From NCBI RefSeq assembly GCF_003938655.1, contig NZ_RJJT01000019.1, positions 1 through 64,000 of the forward strand: DNA of 64,000 nucleotides. The letters are read 5' to 3'. How positions within the stretch are numbered: the first letter of the stretch is position 1; every line of letters begins with the position of its first letter. The position numbers and the translations under genes are program-made. Below, in pieces: positions 25,527 through 34,879 of the stretch. The notes below the pieces were generated by a model. The model was not told the DNA's origin and searched no databases. It was given only the letters and a program-made list of their open reading frames with translations. This DNA is from Rhizobium pisi. GTDB taxonomy: Bacteria > Pseudomonadota > Alphaproteobacteria > Rhizobiales > Rhizobiaceae.

Positions 25527-27986
25527 TCAATCCGCCGATTGGCAGGAATGCAGGTCGTAGAACCGGAATTCCGGCAGCCCGCCGCTGGCAAGCGGCGCTG
25601 CCGGGGTGAAGGTGATGCGACGGCTCTCGCCGGCCGCAAGATCGAAGGCGTTGTCGGAATATTTACCGTCCGTTTCGCTCTCGATCATGACGAAGAGCGC
25701 AAGTCCCCTGGCGGTGACATTGATTTCGATCGCGCCACTTGCCTCGACATATTCGTGGGTGACAACAAGCCCGGAAGGCTCAAGCTCCAACGCCTTGTAG
25801 GTGCCGTTGACATAGTGCCCCTCGCCGCCCATGCCGTTCGACGCGGTGAAATTCCAGGCAAGCAGCGTTCCCTCGGCAATCTCGGAGACGTCGATCGTTG
25901 CAGCCGTTACCGCCGCATCCGGCGAGCACATGGCCTGCACGTCGCTCAGGTGCTTGCGCTCGCCCTTCATCGTCAGGATCGAGATCGAAAGATCGACGCT
26001 GACATCGGCCAACATGTCGTTGACAAGCGAGAAGCGGATCGTCTTGCCGTCGTCGGAGGGAATGGCGGCGACCGCCACCGGCTGGAAAAAGCGCTTGACG
26101 AGATAGTGCATCGCTTTCCAGCGCCCGCCATAATCGAGGCTCGACCAGGAGGCGACCGGCCAGGTGTCATTGAGCTGCCAGTAGATCGTGCCCATGCAAT
26201 GGGGTTTCAGCGACCGCCAGTATTCCACCGCCGTCTTGATCGCCAGCCCCTGCTGGATCTGGGAGAGATAGACGAAATTCGGGAAATCCTTGGGAAAGCG
26301 GAAATAGCGGAACATCGTGCCGGCGATGCGCTCGTTGCCGCCGGCATTCTTCTGGTGCAGTTCCATCACGGGAGAAGCGACGTTCATGTCTTTCGCCTCA
26401 GCATAGGTCCTGATGACGGGCAGCGAGGTATAGGACTGGAAGCCGAACTCCGAGCAGAAGCGCGGGCGCACCGAACGGTAATTGTCGAACGACTTGTTCT
26501 CGTGCCAGACCGACCAGTAATGCATGTCGCCGGAGCCGTCGGCATGCCAGGCATCGCCGAAATCGAGATAGCCGGAGGCCGGGCTCGACGGCCACCACAG
26601 CGCGCCGGGCAGCGCCTTCTTCACCGCCTGCTCGATGGTGCGGTTGAGACGATCATAGGAGACGAGATAGCGGTCGCGATCCTTCCGCGATTCCTCGAAC
26701 CAGGTGAGTGCGCCCACCAGTTCGTTGTCGCCGCACCAGAGCGCGATCGAAGGATGCGAGGAAAGCCGGCGCACCTGGTAATCGACCTCGATGTTCACAT
26801 TGTCGAGGAAGTCCTCGGTCGAGGGATAGAGGTTGCAGGCGAACATGAAGTCCTGCCAGACCATCAGGCCCAGCCGATCGCAAAGATCGTAGAAATGATC
26901 CTGCTCATAGAAGCCGCCGCCCCAGACACGGATCATGTTCATGTTGGCGGCCTTGGCCGATTGCAGCAGGTCCTCGGTCTTTTCAGGCGAAGAGAGCGAA
27001 TAGAGCGCGTCGGCCGGGATCCAGTTTGCGCCGCGGCAGAAGATCTCGCGGCCATTGACCTTGAAGGCGAAGCGGCTGCCTGATGCATCCGGCGTGGTGA
27101 TCAGCTCGATGGTGCGAAGGCCGATTTGCTTGGTCACCACTTCATCGGAGAGCTCGACGGAAAGTGTGTACAGCGCCTGCTCACCGCTGCCGGAAGGCCA
27201 CCAGAGGCGCGGCTTGTCGATATGGAAGAGATAGTTGACATCCGTCTCGCCCTTGACGCCGACATCGAGGCGCACACGCTCGTCGTCGAGGTCGAAATAG
27301 ACCTGGGCGACGCCGGCATGCTTGGAAAACAGGCTCGCCGTGACCGTAAAATCGACCGAGCCGTCGTTGTTGTGGGTCTGGCGGGTGACGACATGTTCGA
27401 TGCGCGCCGTCTCCAGCTTGCGCAGCGCGATCGTGCCGTAGAGACCGAGCGGCGCAATGGCGATGTTCCAGTCCCAGCCGAAATGGCATTGCGGCTTGCG
27501 CAGCATGTTGCCGTCGGGGATCGGCGAATTGCCAGTGCTGTAGGGAATGTAGAAGGGCTGCTGCTTCTGCCGCGCCGCAGCGGTGGCAACGCTGGAGGCA
27601 AAGACGATGCGGATGGAATTATCGCCTGCTTTCAGCATGCTCGAGACATCAGGCCGGTAGCGGCGGAAGCTGTTGTCGGCTTCGAGCGCCAGAAAGCCGT
27701 TGACGTGGACGCTGGCCACCGTGTCGAGATAGTCGATATCGAGATACCAGTCGCCCTCGACCTCCTGAAGCGTGAAGCTGCGCTCGACCGCCCATTCCCG
27801 CTCGGCGACCCACTGCACCTTCTCCTCGTTGCGACCGAAATAGGGATCGGGAATCAGCTTCGCCCGGTGCAGCGCCGTGTGCACGTCGCCCGGCAGCGCG
27901 ATCGATGTCCGGATCTCGCCATCGACGGAGGTAAGCTGCCACGAACCGGAAAGGTCGATGCTGGAGGGGGTCGGTTGTTGCGTCAC
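25527..27986 (-). CDS. Glycoside hydrolase family 2, beta-mannosidase-like
   Basis: 819 residues, the usual length for bacterial beta-mannosidases. The domains in order are a sugar-binding sandwich (about 1-190; DLSGSWQLTSVDGEI, ALPGDVHTALHRAKLIPDPY), an immunoglobulin-like domain, the TIM barrel (about 290-600) and C-terminal sandwiches. The acid/base Glu is in SIALWCGDNELVGAL and the nucleophile Glu in RPRFCSEFGFQSYTSLP. RVWGGGFYEQDHFYDLCDRL is typical of the group. No signal peptide is seen, so it acts on imported beta-mannosides in the cytoplasm. It sits between the ABC ATPase gene and the isomerase gene. Confidence 0.92.
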   Translation of the reverse strand: MTQQPTPSSIDLSGSWQLTSVDGEIRTSIALPGDVHTALHRAKLIPDPYFGRNEEKVQWVAEREWAVERSFTLQEVEGDWYLDIDYLDTVASVHVNGFLALEADNSFRRYRPDVSSMLKAGDNSIRIVFASSVATAAARQKQQPFYIPYSTGNSPIPDGNMLRKPQCHFGWDWNIAIAPLGLYGTIALRKLETARIEHVVTRQTHNNDGSVDFTVTASLFSKHAGVAQVYFDLDDERVRLDVGVKGETDVNYLFHIDKPRLWWPSGSGEQALYTLSVELSDEVVTKQIGLRTIELITTPDASGSRFAFKVNGREIFCRGANWIPADALYSLSSPEKTEDLLQSAKAANMNMIRVWGGGFYEQDHFYDLCDRLGLMVWQDFMFACNLYPSTEDFLDNVNIEVDYQVRRLSSHPSIALWCGDNELVGALTWFEESRKDRDRYLVSYDRLNRTIEQAVKKALPGALWWPSSPASGYLDFGDAWHADGSGDMHYWSVWHENKSFDNYRSVRPRFCSEFGFQSYTSLPVIRTYAEAKDMNVASPVMELHQKNAGGNERIAGTMFRYFRFPKDFPNFVYLSQIQQGLAIKTAVEYWRSLKPHCMGTIYWQLNDTWPVASWSSLDYGGRWKAMHYLVKRFFQPVAVAAIPSDDGKTIRFSLVNDMLADVSVDLSISILTMKGERKHLSDVQAMCSPDAAVTAATIDVSEIAEGTLLAWNFTASNGMGGEGHYVNGTYKALELEPSGLVVTHEYVEASGAIEINVTARGLALFVMIESETDGKYSDNAFDLAAGESRRITFTPAAPLASGGLPEFRFYDLHSCQSAD

Positions 27987-28080
27987 GATGTCATTTCCGA
28001 TTTACGTTCTTGAAAAGGACGGCGTTTGGTCGCCGTCCGGTCGCTGTCGTTCGTCAGAGGCCCCCCCTCGCCCCCGCTCC

Positions 28081-28165
28081 GTCATCCCAGGGCTTGACCC
28101 GAGGATCCACACCGCATCCACCTGCAGCAGCGGGCATAGATCCTCGGGTCAAGCCCAACTATGAC
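28081..28165. repeat. Intergenic inverted repeat (GTCAT...ATGAC type)
   Basis: An exact 18-bp inverted repeat (GGGCTTGACCCGAGGATC at 28090-28107 with its complement at 28139-28156), flanked by GTCAT / ATGAC, sits between the ATPase stop and the beta-mannosidase start. The same style of repeat is seen at 34880-35022 and 54968-55045. Confidence 0.75.
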
Positions 28166-28229
28166 GGAGAGCGGGATTAACGCTCTCGCCCAACTCGCCC
28201 CGGCCCGATGGCCCCGCCCGCAAAATCTT

Positions 28230-29336
28230 CTAGAGACGCAACTCGCTCTCGGCATCGAAGACCGAGGCGACCGTCATGTCGAAGCTGAGCTTCACCTTGG
28301 CGCCGACATTGAAGCGGCGCGCACCGTTGACACGTACCGACATCGTGTGACCGGCATGTTTCAGCCACAGAAGATTGTCCGCACCCATTGGCTCCTCGAT
28401 ATCGACGGTCGCGTCATGTTCCTCGCCGCCTGTATTCTCGTTGACTTTGATGTGCTCGGGGCGAACGCCGAGCACCACCTTGCGGCCGGGTTGCAGCGTC
28501 TCGGAGGCGTCGTAGCCGGCAAGCGAGAAGTTGACGCCGTTGGCCGTAAAGGCGATGCCGTCGCCTGATTGGATGAGTTCGCCGCGCAGGAAATTCATCG
28601 ACGGCGAGCCGATGAAGCCGGCGACGAAGAGATTGCGCGGCCGGTTGTAGATCGTCGTCGGGTCGTCGAGCTGCTGGATGATGCCGCTCTTCATGATGGC
28701 GATGCGGTCGGCGAGCGTCAGCGCCTCGATCTGGTCGTGGGTGACGTAGATCATCGTATTCTCAAGCGACTGGTGCAGGCGCTTGATCTCGACGCGTAGT
28801 TCCGAGCGCAGTTTGGCGTCGAGGTTGGACAGCGGCTCGTCAAACAGGAAAACATCAACGTCGCGCACCAGCGCCCGGCCGATTGCCACACGCTGCCGCT
28901 GGCCGCCGGAAAGCTCGGCCGGCTTGCGCTTCAGGAGCGGCTGGATCTGCAGGATCTCGGCCGCACGCGCCACGCGCTTGTCGATCTCGGCCTGCGGCAC
29001 CTTGGCGACGCGAAGGCCGAAGGAGAGGTTCTTTTCGACAGTCATCTGCGGATAGAGCGCATAGGACTGGAACACCATGCCGATGCCGCGGTCCTTCGGC
29101 TCTTCCCAGGTGACGTTCTTGCCCTTGATGAAAATCTGCCCTTCGGAAGCGTCGAGCAGGCCGGCGATGCAGTTGAGCAAGGTCGACTTACCGCAGCCCG
29201 ACGAGCCGAGCAGCACCAGGAACTCGCCGTCGTTGATGTCGAGGTTGAGATCCTTCAGCACGCTGACCGATCCGAAGTTCAGCGACAGATCCTTGATGGA
29301 GACGCTCGCATTGGAGACACTGGAATTCATGTTCAT
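28230..29336 (-). CDS. Sugar ABC transporter ATP-binding protein (MalK/UgpC type)
   Basis: 368 residues. Walker A is LLGSSGCGKSTLLNCIAG, the Q loop is GMVFQSYALYPQMTV, the signature is ELSGGQRQRVAIGRALVRD, Walker B is VFLFDEPLSNLD and the switch His is in VTHDQIEALTLADR. The C-terminal 130 residues are the OB-fold TOBE regulatory domain of CUT1 transporters (VVLGVRPEHIKV). It energises the two permeases encoded directly upstream, 4 bp away. A 240-bp gap with a repeat separates it from the beta-mannosidase gene. Confidence 0.95.
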   Translation of the reverse strand: MNMNSSVSNASVSIKDLSLNFGSVSVLKDLNLDINDGEFLVLLGSSGCGKSTLLNCIAGLLDASEGQIFIKGKNVTWEEPKDRGIGMVFQSYALYPQMTVEKNLSFGLRVAKVPQAEIDKRVARAAEILQIQPLLKRKPAELSGGQRQRVAIGRALVRDVDVFLFDEPLSNLDAKLRSELRVEIKRLHQSLENTMIYVTHDQIEALTLADRIAIMKSGIIQQLDDPTTIYNRPRNLFVAGFIGSPSMNFLRGELIQSGDGIAFTANGVNFSLAGYDASETLQPGRKVVLGVRPEHIKVNENTGGEEHDATVDIEEPMGADNLLWLKHAGHTMSVRVNGARRFNVGAKVKLSFDMTVASVFDAESELRL

Positions 29337-29340
29337 GTGA

Positions 29341-30285
29341 TCACCCCTTCACTGCGCCGGCGGCGATGCCGCGTACGAAAAGCCGCCCGGAGACGAAATA
29401 GACGATCAGCGGCACCAGGCCGGTGAGAATCGTTGCTGCCATGTTGACGTTGTATTCCTTCACGCCCTGAACGGAATTGACGATGTTGTTGAGCTGCACG
29501 GTCATCGGATAGGTATCCGGCCGGGTGAAGACCACGCCGAACAGGAAGTCGTTCCAGATGCCGGTCACCTGCAGGATCATCGCCACGACGAAGATCGGCA
29601 GCGACATGGGCAGCATGATCTTCAGGAAGATCTGCCAGAAGCCCGCCCCGTCGACGCGCGCCGCCTTGAACAGCTCTTCCGGCAGCGACACGAAGTAGTT
29701 GCGGAAGAGCAGCGTCAGGATCGGCATGCCGAAGATCGAATGCACGATGACGAGGCCGGTCAGCGTGCCGTAGATGCCGATTTCGCGCAGGATGATGACG
29801 ATCGGATAGATCATCACCTGATAAGGAATGAAGGCGCCGATGATGAGGATCGAGAAGAACAGCTCGGATCCCTTGAAGCGCCAGTTTGCCAGCGCATAGC
29901 CGTTCACCGAGGCGATCGCGATCGAGATGATGACCGACGGCACCGTGATGCGCACCGAATTCCAGAAACCGCGCGACAGGCCATCGCAGTTGAGGCCGGT
30001 GCAGGCTTCCGCCCAGGCCTTCACCCAGGGTTCGAAGGTGATCTCCATCGGCGGCGAGAAGATGTTGCCGAGACGGATTTCCGGCATGCCCTTCAGCGAC
30101 GTCACGACCATTACGTAAAGCGGCAGCAGATAATAAAGCGCCGCCACACCAAGCGTGCCGTAGAGCATGATATTTCGCGCCGACAGCGCAGGGCGCGGCC
30201 TCGCGCCGCTCGGGCCTTCGCCGAGCTTCGGCGCGACCGCGTCGGTACCGGCGGCAGTGGTGTTGAGAGTCCCGATATTAGCCAC
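29341..30285 (-). CDS. Sugar ABC transporter permease (MalG type)
   Basis: 314 residues with a Pro/Ala-rich cytoplasmic N-terminus and six membrane segments. The EAA loop is LPEELFKAARVDGAGFWQIF, followed by LKIMLPMSLPIFVVAMILQV. A two-cysteine periplasmic loop (WAEACTGLNCDGLSRGFW) is the most distinctive feature and recalls alpha-glucoside-type AglG permeases. Its start overlaps the stop of the other permease gene by 8 bp. Confidence 0.93.
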   Translation of the reverse strand: MANIGTLNTTAAGTDAVAPKLGEGPSGARPRPALSARNIMLYGTLGVAALYYLLPLYVMVVTSLKGMPEIRLGNIFSPPMEITFEPWVKAWAEACTGLNCDGLSRGFWNSVRITVPSVIISIAIASVNGYALANWRFKGSELFFSILIIGAFIPYQVMIYPIVIILREIGIYGTLTGLVIVHSIFGMPILTLLFRNYFVSLPEELFKAARVDGAGFWQIFLKIMLPMSLPIFVVAMILQVTGIWNDFLFGVVFTRPDTYPMTVQLNNIVNSVQGVKEYNVNMAATILTGLVPLIVYFVSGRLFVRGIAAGAVKG

Positions 30286-31183
30286 GCTTGCGCCCTCCTC
30301 CGAATTCGAGATAGGCCCACGGAACGATGATGATCGCGACCGTGACCAGCATCATGGTCGATGCGGCGAAGCCCTGCCCCAGGTTCTGCGCCTGGAACAT
30401 GTAATCGTAGACGTATTTGGCCGGCACTTCCGAGGAGATACCGGGACCGCCCGACGTCTGCGCCACGACGAGGTCGTAGACCTTGACGATGCCGGAGGCG
30501 ATGATGACGATCGTCGTGATGAAGACCGGCCGCATCATGGGGATGACGATGAAGAGATAGGTTCTCCACATCGGAATGCCATCGACGCGCGCAGCCTTCC
30601 AGATATCCTCGTCGATGCCGCGCAGGCCGGCAAGCATCAGGCACATGACGAGCCCCGTTCCCTGCCAGAGCGCCGCGATCAGAATGCCGTAGATGACGAT
30701 CTCCGGCGTATAGAGCGGATTGAAGGTGAAGCTCGTCCAGCCGAGCGAGCGCACCACCGACTGCACGCCGAAATCCGGGTTCAGAATCCATTGCCAGACG
30801 AGACCTGTCACGATGAAAGACAGCGCGAAGGGATAAAGGAAGATGGTGCGGAAGGTGTTTTCGAAGCGGATCTTCTGGTCCATCAGCGCGGCGAGCATAA
30901 AACCGATGACCAGGCTGAAGATCAGCGACAGGACGCCGTAGAGCGCAAGGTTCTCGATCGCCGTCACCCATCGCGGCGCCGCCCAGAGACGCTCATACTG
31001 ATCGATGCCGACAAAGCCGAGCCGTGGAAGCAGCTTGGAATTGGTAAAGGAATAAAAGACCGTCCAGAACGTGCCGCCGACAAAGATCACCAGCGCTGTC
31101 AGGATCATCGGAATGGACGCAATCTTGGCATTCAGATTGCGCAGTAACTTGTTTGGCCGGCCTGCTTGCGCTTGACCCGTCAT
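30278..31183 (-). CDS. Sugar ABC transporter permease (MalF type)
   Basis: 301 residues from the ATG at 31183 with GAGGAG eight bases upstream. Six to seven hydrophobic segments and the EAA loop GIDEDIWKAARVDGIPMWRTYLF place it in the MalF-like half of CUT1 channels. It pairs with the MalG-type subunit whose gene it overlaps. The binding-protein gene lies 162 bp upstream, with a hairpin in between. Confidence 0.93.
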   Translation of the reverse strand: MTGQAQAGRPNKLLRNLNAKIASIPMILTALVIFVGGTFWTVFYSFTNSKLLPRLGFVGIDQYERLWAAPRWVTAIENLALYGVLSLIFSLVIGFMLAALMDQKIRFENTFRTIFLYPFALSFIVTGLVWQWILNPDFGVQSVVRSLGWTSFTFNPLYTPEIVIYGILIAALWQGTGLVMCLMLAGLRGIDEDIWKAARVDGIPMWRTYLFIVIPMMRPVFITTIVIIASGIVKVYDLVVAQTSGGPGISSEVPAKYVYDYMFQAQNLGQGFAASTMMLVTVAIIIVPWAYLEFGGGRKRG

Positions 31184-31300
31184 GAACACTTCTCCTCACA
31201 TCGCAGCTGCGACCCGTGATAAAACGGCGTGGCCGCCTTCCACCCCTGTCCCGGGATCCGCCGGCAGTGCCGGAAAGACCATCGATATTCGTCCGGAAGG

Positions 31301-31322
31301 ATCCGGCTCCGGGGAGCCGGAT
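31301..31322 (-). terminator. Stem-loop between binding-protein and permease genes
   Basis: ATCCGGCTCC (31301-31310) pairs with GGAGCCGGAT (31313-31322) about 24 bp after the binding-protein stop codon. With no T-run it is more likely an mRNA stabiliser that sets the high binding-protein to permease ratio. Confidence 0.5.
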
Positions 31323-31345
31323 CGCAAGGGCAGCGAATCTGCCGA

Positions 31346-32581
31346 TCAGTCAGCCGAAGCGATGATCTTGGCGAAACGCTTCTGGGCGTCTTCCGGCGTC
31401 ATCGACGGATTGGCGAAGAATTCGGAGAAGAGGTCTTCCTTCTGCTTCTGGCTGTCGGCCGAAAGCAGCTGGTCGGTGGCCTGGATCACGTTACCCTTCG
31501 CCAGGATGTCGAGACCCTTCTTCATGCAGTCGTTGGCGGCGGCGAGATCGACGTCGGCGCGAACCGGCAGCGAGCCCTTCTTCAGGTTGAAGGCAACCTG
31601 GGTCTTGGGATCGAGCAGGGTTTTGGCGAGCACGGCCTGCGCCTTGGACTTTTCCGGGTCCTTCAGCAGCGGGAAGTAGAAGGCATCACCGTTGGTCGAG
31701 ATGATCTCGTTCACGCCGAGGCCAGGCAGGCAGGTATAATCCTTGCCGGCAACCTGCTTGGCGACCTGGAATTCGCCCTGCGCCCAGTCACCCATGATCT
31801 GGCCGCCGGCCTTGCCCGTGATGACGAGGTTGGTCGCCTGGTTCCAATCCTGGACGTTGCTGCCCTTGGACATCTTGCGGGCGTCGTCAGCGGCCTTGAA
31901 GACCTTGGCGATCTCAGGGCCGGCGGCAACTTCCGCGTCCTTGTCCTTGAATACCTTGTTGAAGACGTCCTTACCGGCGACCGCAACCATCAGCACGTCG
32001 AAGGCGCCTGTCGCCTGCCACGGCTGGCCGCCGACGGCGAGCGGAATGATGCCTGCCTTTTCAAGGGCCGGAGCGGAGGCGACGAACTCGTCCCAGTTCT
32101 TCGGAACCGGAACGCCGGCCTTCTTGAAGGCCGCGTTCGAAAGCCACAGCCACTGCCAGGAGTGGATGTTGACGGGAGCGCAGTAGATCTTGCCGTCGAT
32201 CGTGCAGGAATCGAGCAGGCTCGACGGACGAACGATGTCCTTCCAGTGCTCGGCGGTCGCGACATCGGTCAGGTCGCGCATCAGCCCGGCCTGAACGAGC
32301 TCCTCGGCCTGGCGGCCGTGGTTGAACTGGGTGGCGCCCATCGGGTCGCCGCCGGTGATGCGGCTGATCATGATCGGACGCGCGGTGCCGCCGGAACCGG
32401 CGATTGCGCCGTCCACCCAGTGGTTGCCGGTGGCGTCGAATGCCTTCGCCAGCTCGGCGACCGCTGCGGCTTCGCCGCCTGAGGTCCACCAATGGGTGAC
32501 TTCGAGATCGGTGGCGCTGGCGGCACCAAGCGGAAGCGCTGCCGAAGCGGCAAGCATGGCCGCCATCATACGGATTTTCAT
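31346..32581 (-). CDS. Sugar ABC transporter substrate-binding protein
   Basis: 411 residues with signal peptide MKIRMMAAMLAASAALPLGA ending ASA. The mature start TDLEVTHWWTSGGEAAAVAE is typical of CUT1 binding proteins, as are FVASAPALEKAGIIPLAVGG and GKAGGQIMGDWAQGEFQVAK. It binds an oligosaccharide in the periplasm; adjacent GH2 and GH43 enzymes suggest beta-mannosides or xylosides, which is inference. First gene of the operon, divergent from the LacI gene. Confidence 0.94.
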   Translation of the reverse strand: MKIRMMAAMLAASAALPLGAASATDLEVTHWWTSGGEAAAVAELAKAFDATGNHWVDGAIAGSGGTARPIMISRITGGDPMGATQFNHGRQAEELVQAGLMRDLTDVATAEHWKDIVRPSSLLDSCTIDGKIYCAPVNIHSWQWLWLSNAAFKKAGVPVPKNWDEFVASAPALEKAGIIPLAVGGQPWQATGAFDVLMVAVAGKDVFNKVFKDKDAEVAAGPEIAKVFKAADDARKMSKGSNVQDWNQATNLVITGKAGGQIMGDWAQGEFQVAKQVAGKDYTCLPGLGVNEIISTNGDAFYFPLLKDPEKSKAQAVLAKTLLDPKTQVAFNLKKGSLPVRADVDLAAANDCMKKGLDILAKGNVIQATDQLLSADSQKQKEDLFSEFFANPSMTPEDAQKRFAKIIASAD

Positions 32582-32745
32582 GAGTTCTCCTCCCTCACTG
32601 AAACGTTGCCGGAAAAACTTAGATCAATCGATTTCCCCACGCAACTGCCCGCCTGTAAATTTTTCCTTAAAGATCGATATTACTACTTATAACTGTTTCC
32701 CTTCTGATCGCCACACCCGCCAAACCGGCGACAGAAGAGGCTTTC

Positions 32746-32757
32746 TCGCATATGCGA
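32746..32757. promoter_or_regulatory. Candidate LacI-type operator
   Basis: A perfect 12-bp palindrome TCGCATATGCGA, 165 bp upstream of the binding-protein ATG. LacI-family operators are even palindromes, usually with central CG; this one has a central AT, so the assignment is tentative. Confidence 0.35.
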
Positions 32758-32918
32758 TATCGATCCAATAAATTGAAAATTAACAGTAAATTTCACAATG
32801 TAATTTCATCTCCTATATTATCCGCTTCGCAGGTGCAAAAAATCCGGGAAAAAAACCGCGATTCAACCTATGCGAATGATGCTGCGATGCACGCAAGAAA
32901 AAACACTCGACATTTCTA

Positions 32919-32932
32919 CTGTATCGTTACAG
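32919..32932. promoter_or_regulatory. Candidate operator near the lacI-type gene
   Basis: CTGTA-TCGT-TACAG is a perfect 5+5 inverted repeat about 100 bp before the regulator's start codon; it could serve autoregulation. Confidence 0.3.
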
Positions 32933-33035
32933 ATTGACCTCCTTAGGGAGGCGCGATTTTGGCAGGCGACGGGCTTACCGCGCTTGAAAAAGCCTCTATA
33001 AGCGAGACCAATTCGCGCGAGGCAGGCCTAGAGGG

Positions 33036-34079
33036 ATGGAAAACAAGGGAAATTTCGGACAAGCGGCATCGGCGCCGGTGACGCGCGAGCGCCCGACACT
33101 GAAGACGATCGCCTTCATGACCGGCCTTGGCGTGACCACGGTATCGCGTGCGTTGAAGGATGCGCCCGATATCGGGGCGGAAACCAAGGAGCGGGTACGC
33201 ATGGTCGCCCGCCAGCTCGGCTACCAGCCGAACAGGGCGGGTGTCCGCCTGCGGACCGGCAAGACGAACGTCATCGCCCTCGTCCTCAGCATCGACGAGG
33301 AGATCATGGGCTTTTCGAGCCAGATGGTCTTCGGCATTTCCGAGGTGCTGTCCGGCACTCCCTACCATATCGTCGTCACGCCGCATTCCCACAGCAAAGA
33401 CCCGATGCTGCCGGTGCGTTACATTCTCGATACCGGCTCGGCCGACGGCGTCATCATCTCGCGCATCGAGCCGGACGATCCGCGCGTGCGGCTCTTGACC
33501 GAGCGCGGCATGCCCTTCGCCACCCACGGGCGCACCGATGCGGGTCTCACGCACCCCTTCCACGATTTTGACAACGAGGCCTTCGCCCATCAGGCGGTGG
33601 AGCGGCTGGTCAAGCGCGGCCGGCGCCGCATCGCCCTGCTGCAGCCTCCGAGTAAGCTCACCTACTACGCCCATATTCGCATCGGCTTCCAAACCGGTCT
33701 GCACGATTACGGCGCCGAGGAAGTGCCGCTGCGCGTCAACACCGACGCACCGCTCGCCGACATCCGCGATGTCGTCGAGGTGATGATGCGCTCGGCCAAC
33801 GCCCCCGACGGCATCGTCTGTTCGGCCGGCAGCGCTGCGATCGCCGTCAATGCCGGCATCGAGGCCGCCGGCAAGGCAGTCGGCCGCGATCTCGACATGG
33901 TCTCCAAGCAATCCATACCGATCCTCAACTGGATCCGCCCCGAGATCATCACCGCTCAGGAAGACGTGCGCCAGGCCGGCCGCGAAATGGCCAAAGCCGT
34001 CATCGCCCGCATCGACGGCGTAGAGCCGGAACTGCTCCAAAGCATCAGCCAGCCGGTCTGGCCGGAGAGTGGGCGGTAG
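33036..34079 (+). CDS. LacI-family transcriptional regulator of the sugar operon
   Basis: 347 residues. The N-terminal HTH and hinge are clear: TLKTIAFMTGLGVTTVSRAL, KDAPDIGAETKERVRMVARQ, LGYQPNRAGVRLRTGKT. The effector domain follows from about residue 75 (NVIALVLSIDEEIMGFSSQM, DGVIISRIEPDDPRV). The divergent position next to the binding-protein gene makes it the probable repressor of the CUT1/GH2/GH43 genes. The inducer would be the imported sugar or a derivative. Confidence 0.93.
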   Translation: MENKGNFGQAASAPVTRERPTLKTIAFMTGLGVTTVSRALKDAPDIGAETKERVRMVARQLGYQPNRAGVRLRTGKTNVIALVLSIDEEIMGFSSQMVFGISEVLSGTPYHIVVTPHSHSKDPMLPVRYILDTGSADGVIISRIEPDDPRVRLLTERGMPFATHGRTDAGLTHPFHDFDNEAFAHQAVERLVKRGRRRIALLQPPSKLTYYAHIRIGFQTGLHDYGAEEVPLRVNTDAPLADIRDVVEVMMRSANAPDGIVCSAGSAAIAVNAGIEAAGKAVGRDLDMVSKQSIPILNWIRPEIITAQEDVRQAGREMAKAVIARIDGVEPELLQSISQPVWPESGR

Positions 34080-34222
34080 GTGATTGGAGAGATGAAAGCC
34101 CGGCGGGATGACTAGTCCCAGCTTTGATTGTCTCACAATGCCACCAGCGGCAGTGTCTGGCCCATTGCAGCCATCTCCGGGCCTACTCATATAGGCACCA
34201 GCACTTTATCAGGTGGCGTCCA

Positions 34223-34678
34223 TTGGCAATAGCAATCCCAGAGAGCATGAAATCAGAATTGGCCGCTTGGAACAACGGCCGGGGTATCGACTTGGATAGT
34301 TGGGTCGGTTGCGAGGGACGATTCGCGCTCGCAGTCGGCTATTCCGCGATTTTCTGGCCGGAATTCGTGGCTTTCGAACGTTATGTTCTGAGAAAGGGGT
34401 TTGGCGAGGCGGGGTTGCGAAGCTTTGAACGAAACGCCGATTGCACCCGGCAGGCCATCGAATGGGCCATGAACCACTTGCATATCATGGATATTCAGCA
34501 TCAAGACTGCGAGGATATCGCCATTGATAAGATTGTCCATCTCGGCAAAACGCTCAGTGAGATCTACGAAGCCAAACTCCGATGGCAGTTTCCGGACCGC
34601 AGATTTGTCGTGGATTTTCATACCCCGGCAGATGAAGAGGACCTGAGAGGCTACCAACTGTCATTTTGGCAGGAATGA
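34223..34678 (+). CDS. Uncharacterised protein
   Basis: I do not recognise the family. The proposed start is TTG at 34223, preceded by AGGTGG; the first ATG is 34247. From the TTG it is a 151-residue acidic soluble protein with aromatic motifs (GYSAIFWPEFVAFERYVLRK) and a C-terminal YQLSFWQE. No signal peptide or membrane segment. The region before it has lower GC than its neighbours, and repeats follow immediately, so it may be an accessory gene. Confidence 0.55.
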   Translation: MAIAIPESMKSELAAWNNGRGIDLDSWVGCEGRFALAVGYSAIFWPEFVAFERYVLRKGFGEAGLRSFERNADCTRQAIEWAMNHLHIMDIQHQDCEDIAIDKIVHLGKTLSEIYEAKLRWQFPDRRFVVDFHTPADEEDLRGYQLSFWQE

Positions 34679-34744
34679 CCGCTACCGCCACAAAACCGAC
34701 CATTGAATTCAAAAGCCCCACATCGGACGCGGCATCCTCCAACG

Positions 34745-34795
34745 CCCCTCATCCTGAGGCGCGCAGCCCATAGGGCGAAGCCTCGAAGGACACGT
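34745..34795. repeat. CCTCATCCTGAGG-type intergenic repeat
   Basis: A CCTCATCCTGAGG palindrome followed by CCTCGAAGGA resembles a repeat common in rhizobial intergenic DNA. It lies between an orphan gene and the larger inverted repeat. Confidence 0.45.
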
Positions 34796-34879
34796 CGCGG
34801 CGTTGCTCCTTGCGCCATTGTATCTAACGCCTGCACACCCCCTCGCCCTTCCACTGTTCGTCAGGAGCGCTAACCCCTC

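Larger units (their letters stand above)
32582..33035. promoter_or_regulatory. Divergent control region of the sugar operon and lacI-type gene
   Basis: 454 bp, strongly A+T-rich compared with the flanks, with no gene. It holds both divergent promoters. Operator candidates are the palindromes at 32746-32757 and 32919-32932. A small CCTCC-TTA-GGGAGG hairpin lies at 32938-32951 in front of the lacI-type gene. Confidence 0.6.

Noticed and set aside
25539..27083. 514-codon open frame antisense to the beta-mannosidase
   Set aside because: Composition artefact of high-GC third positions; no recognisable domain and no ribosome binding site.
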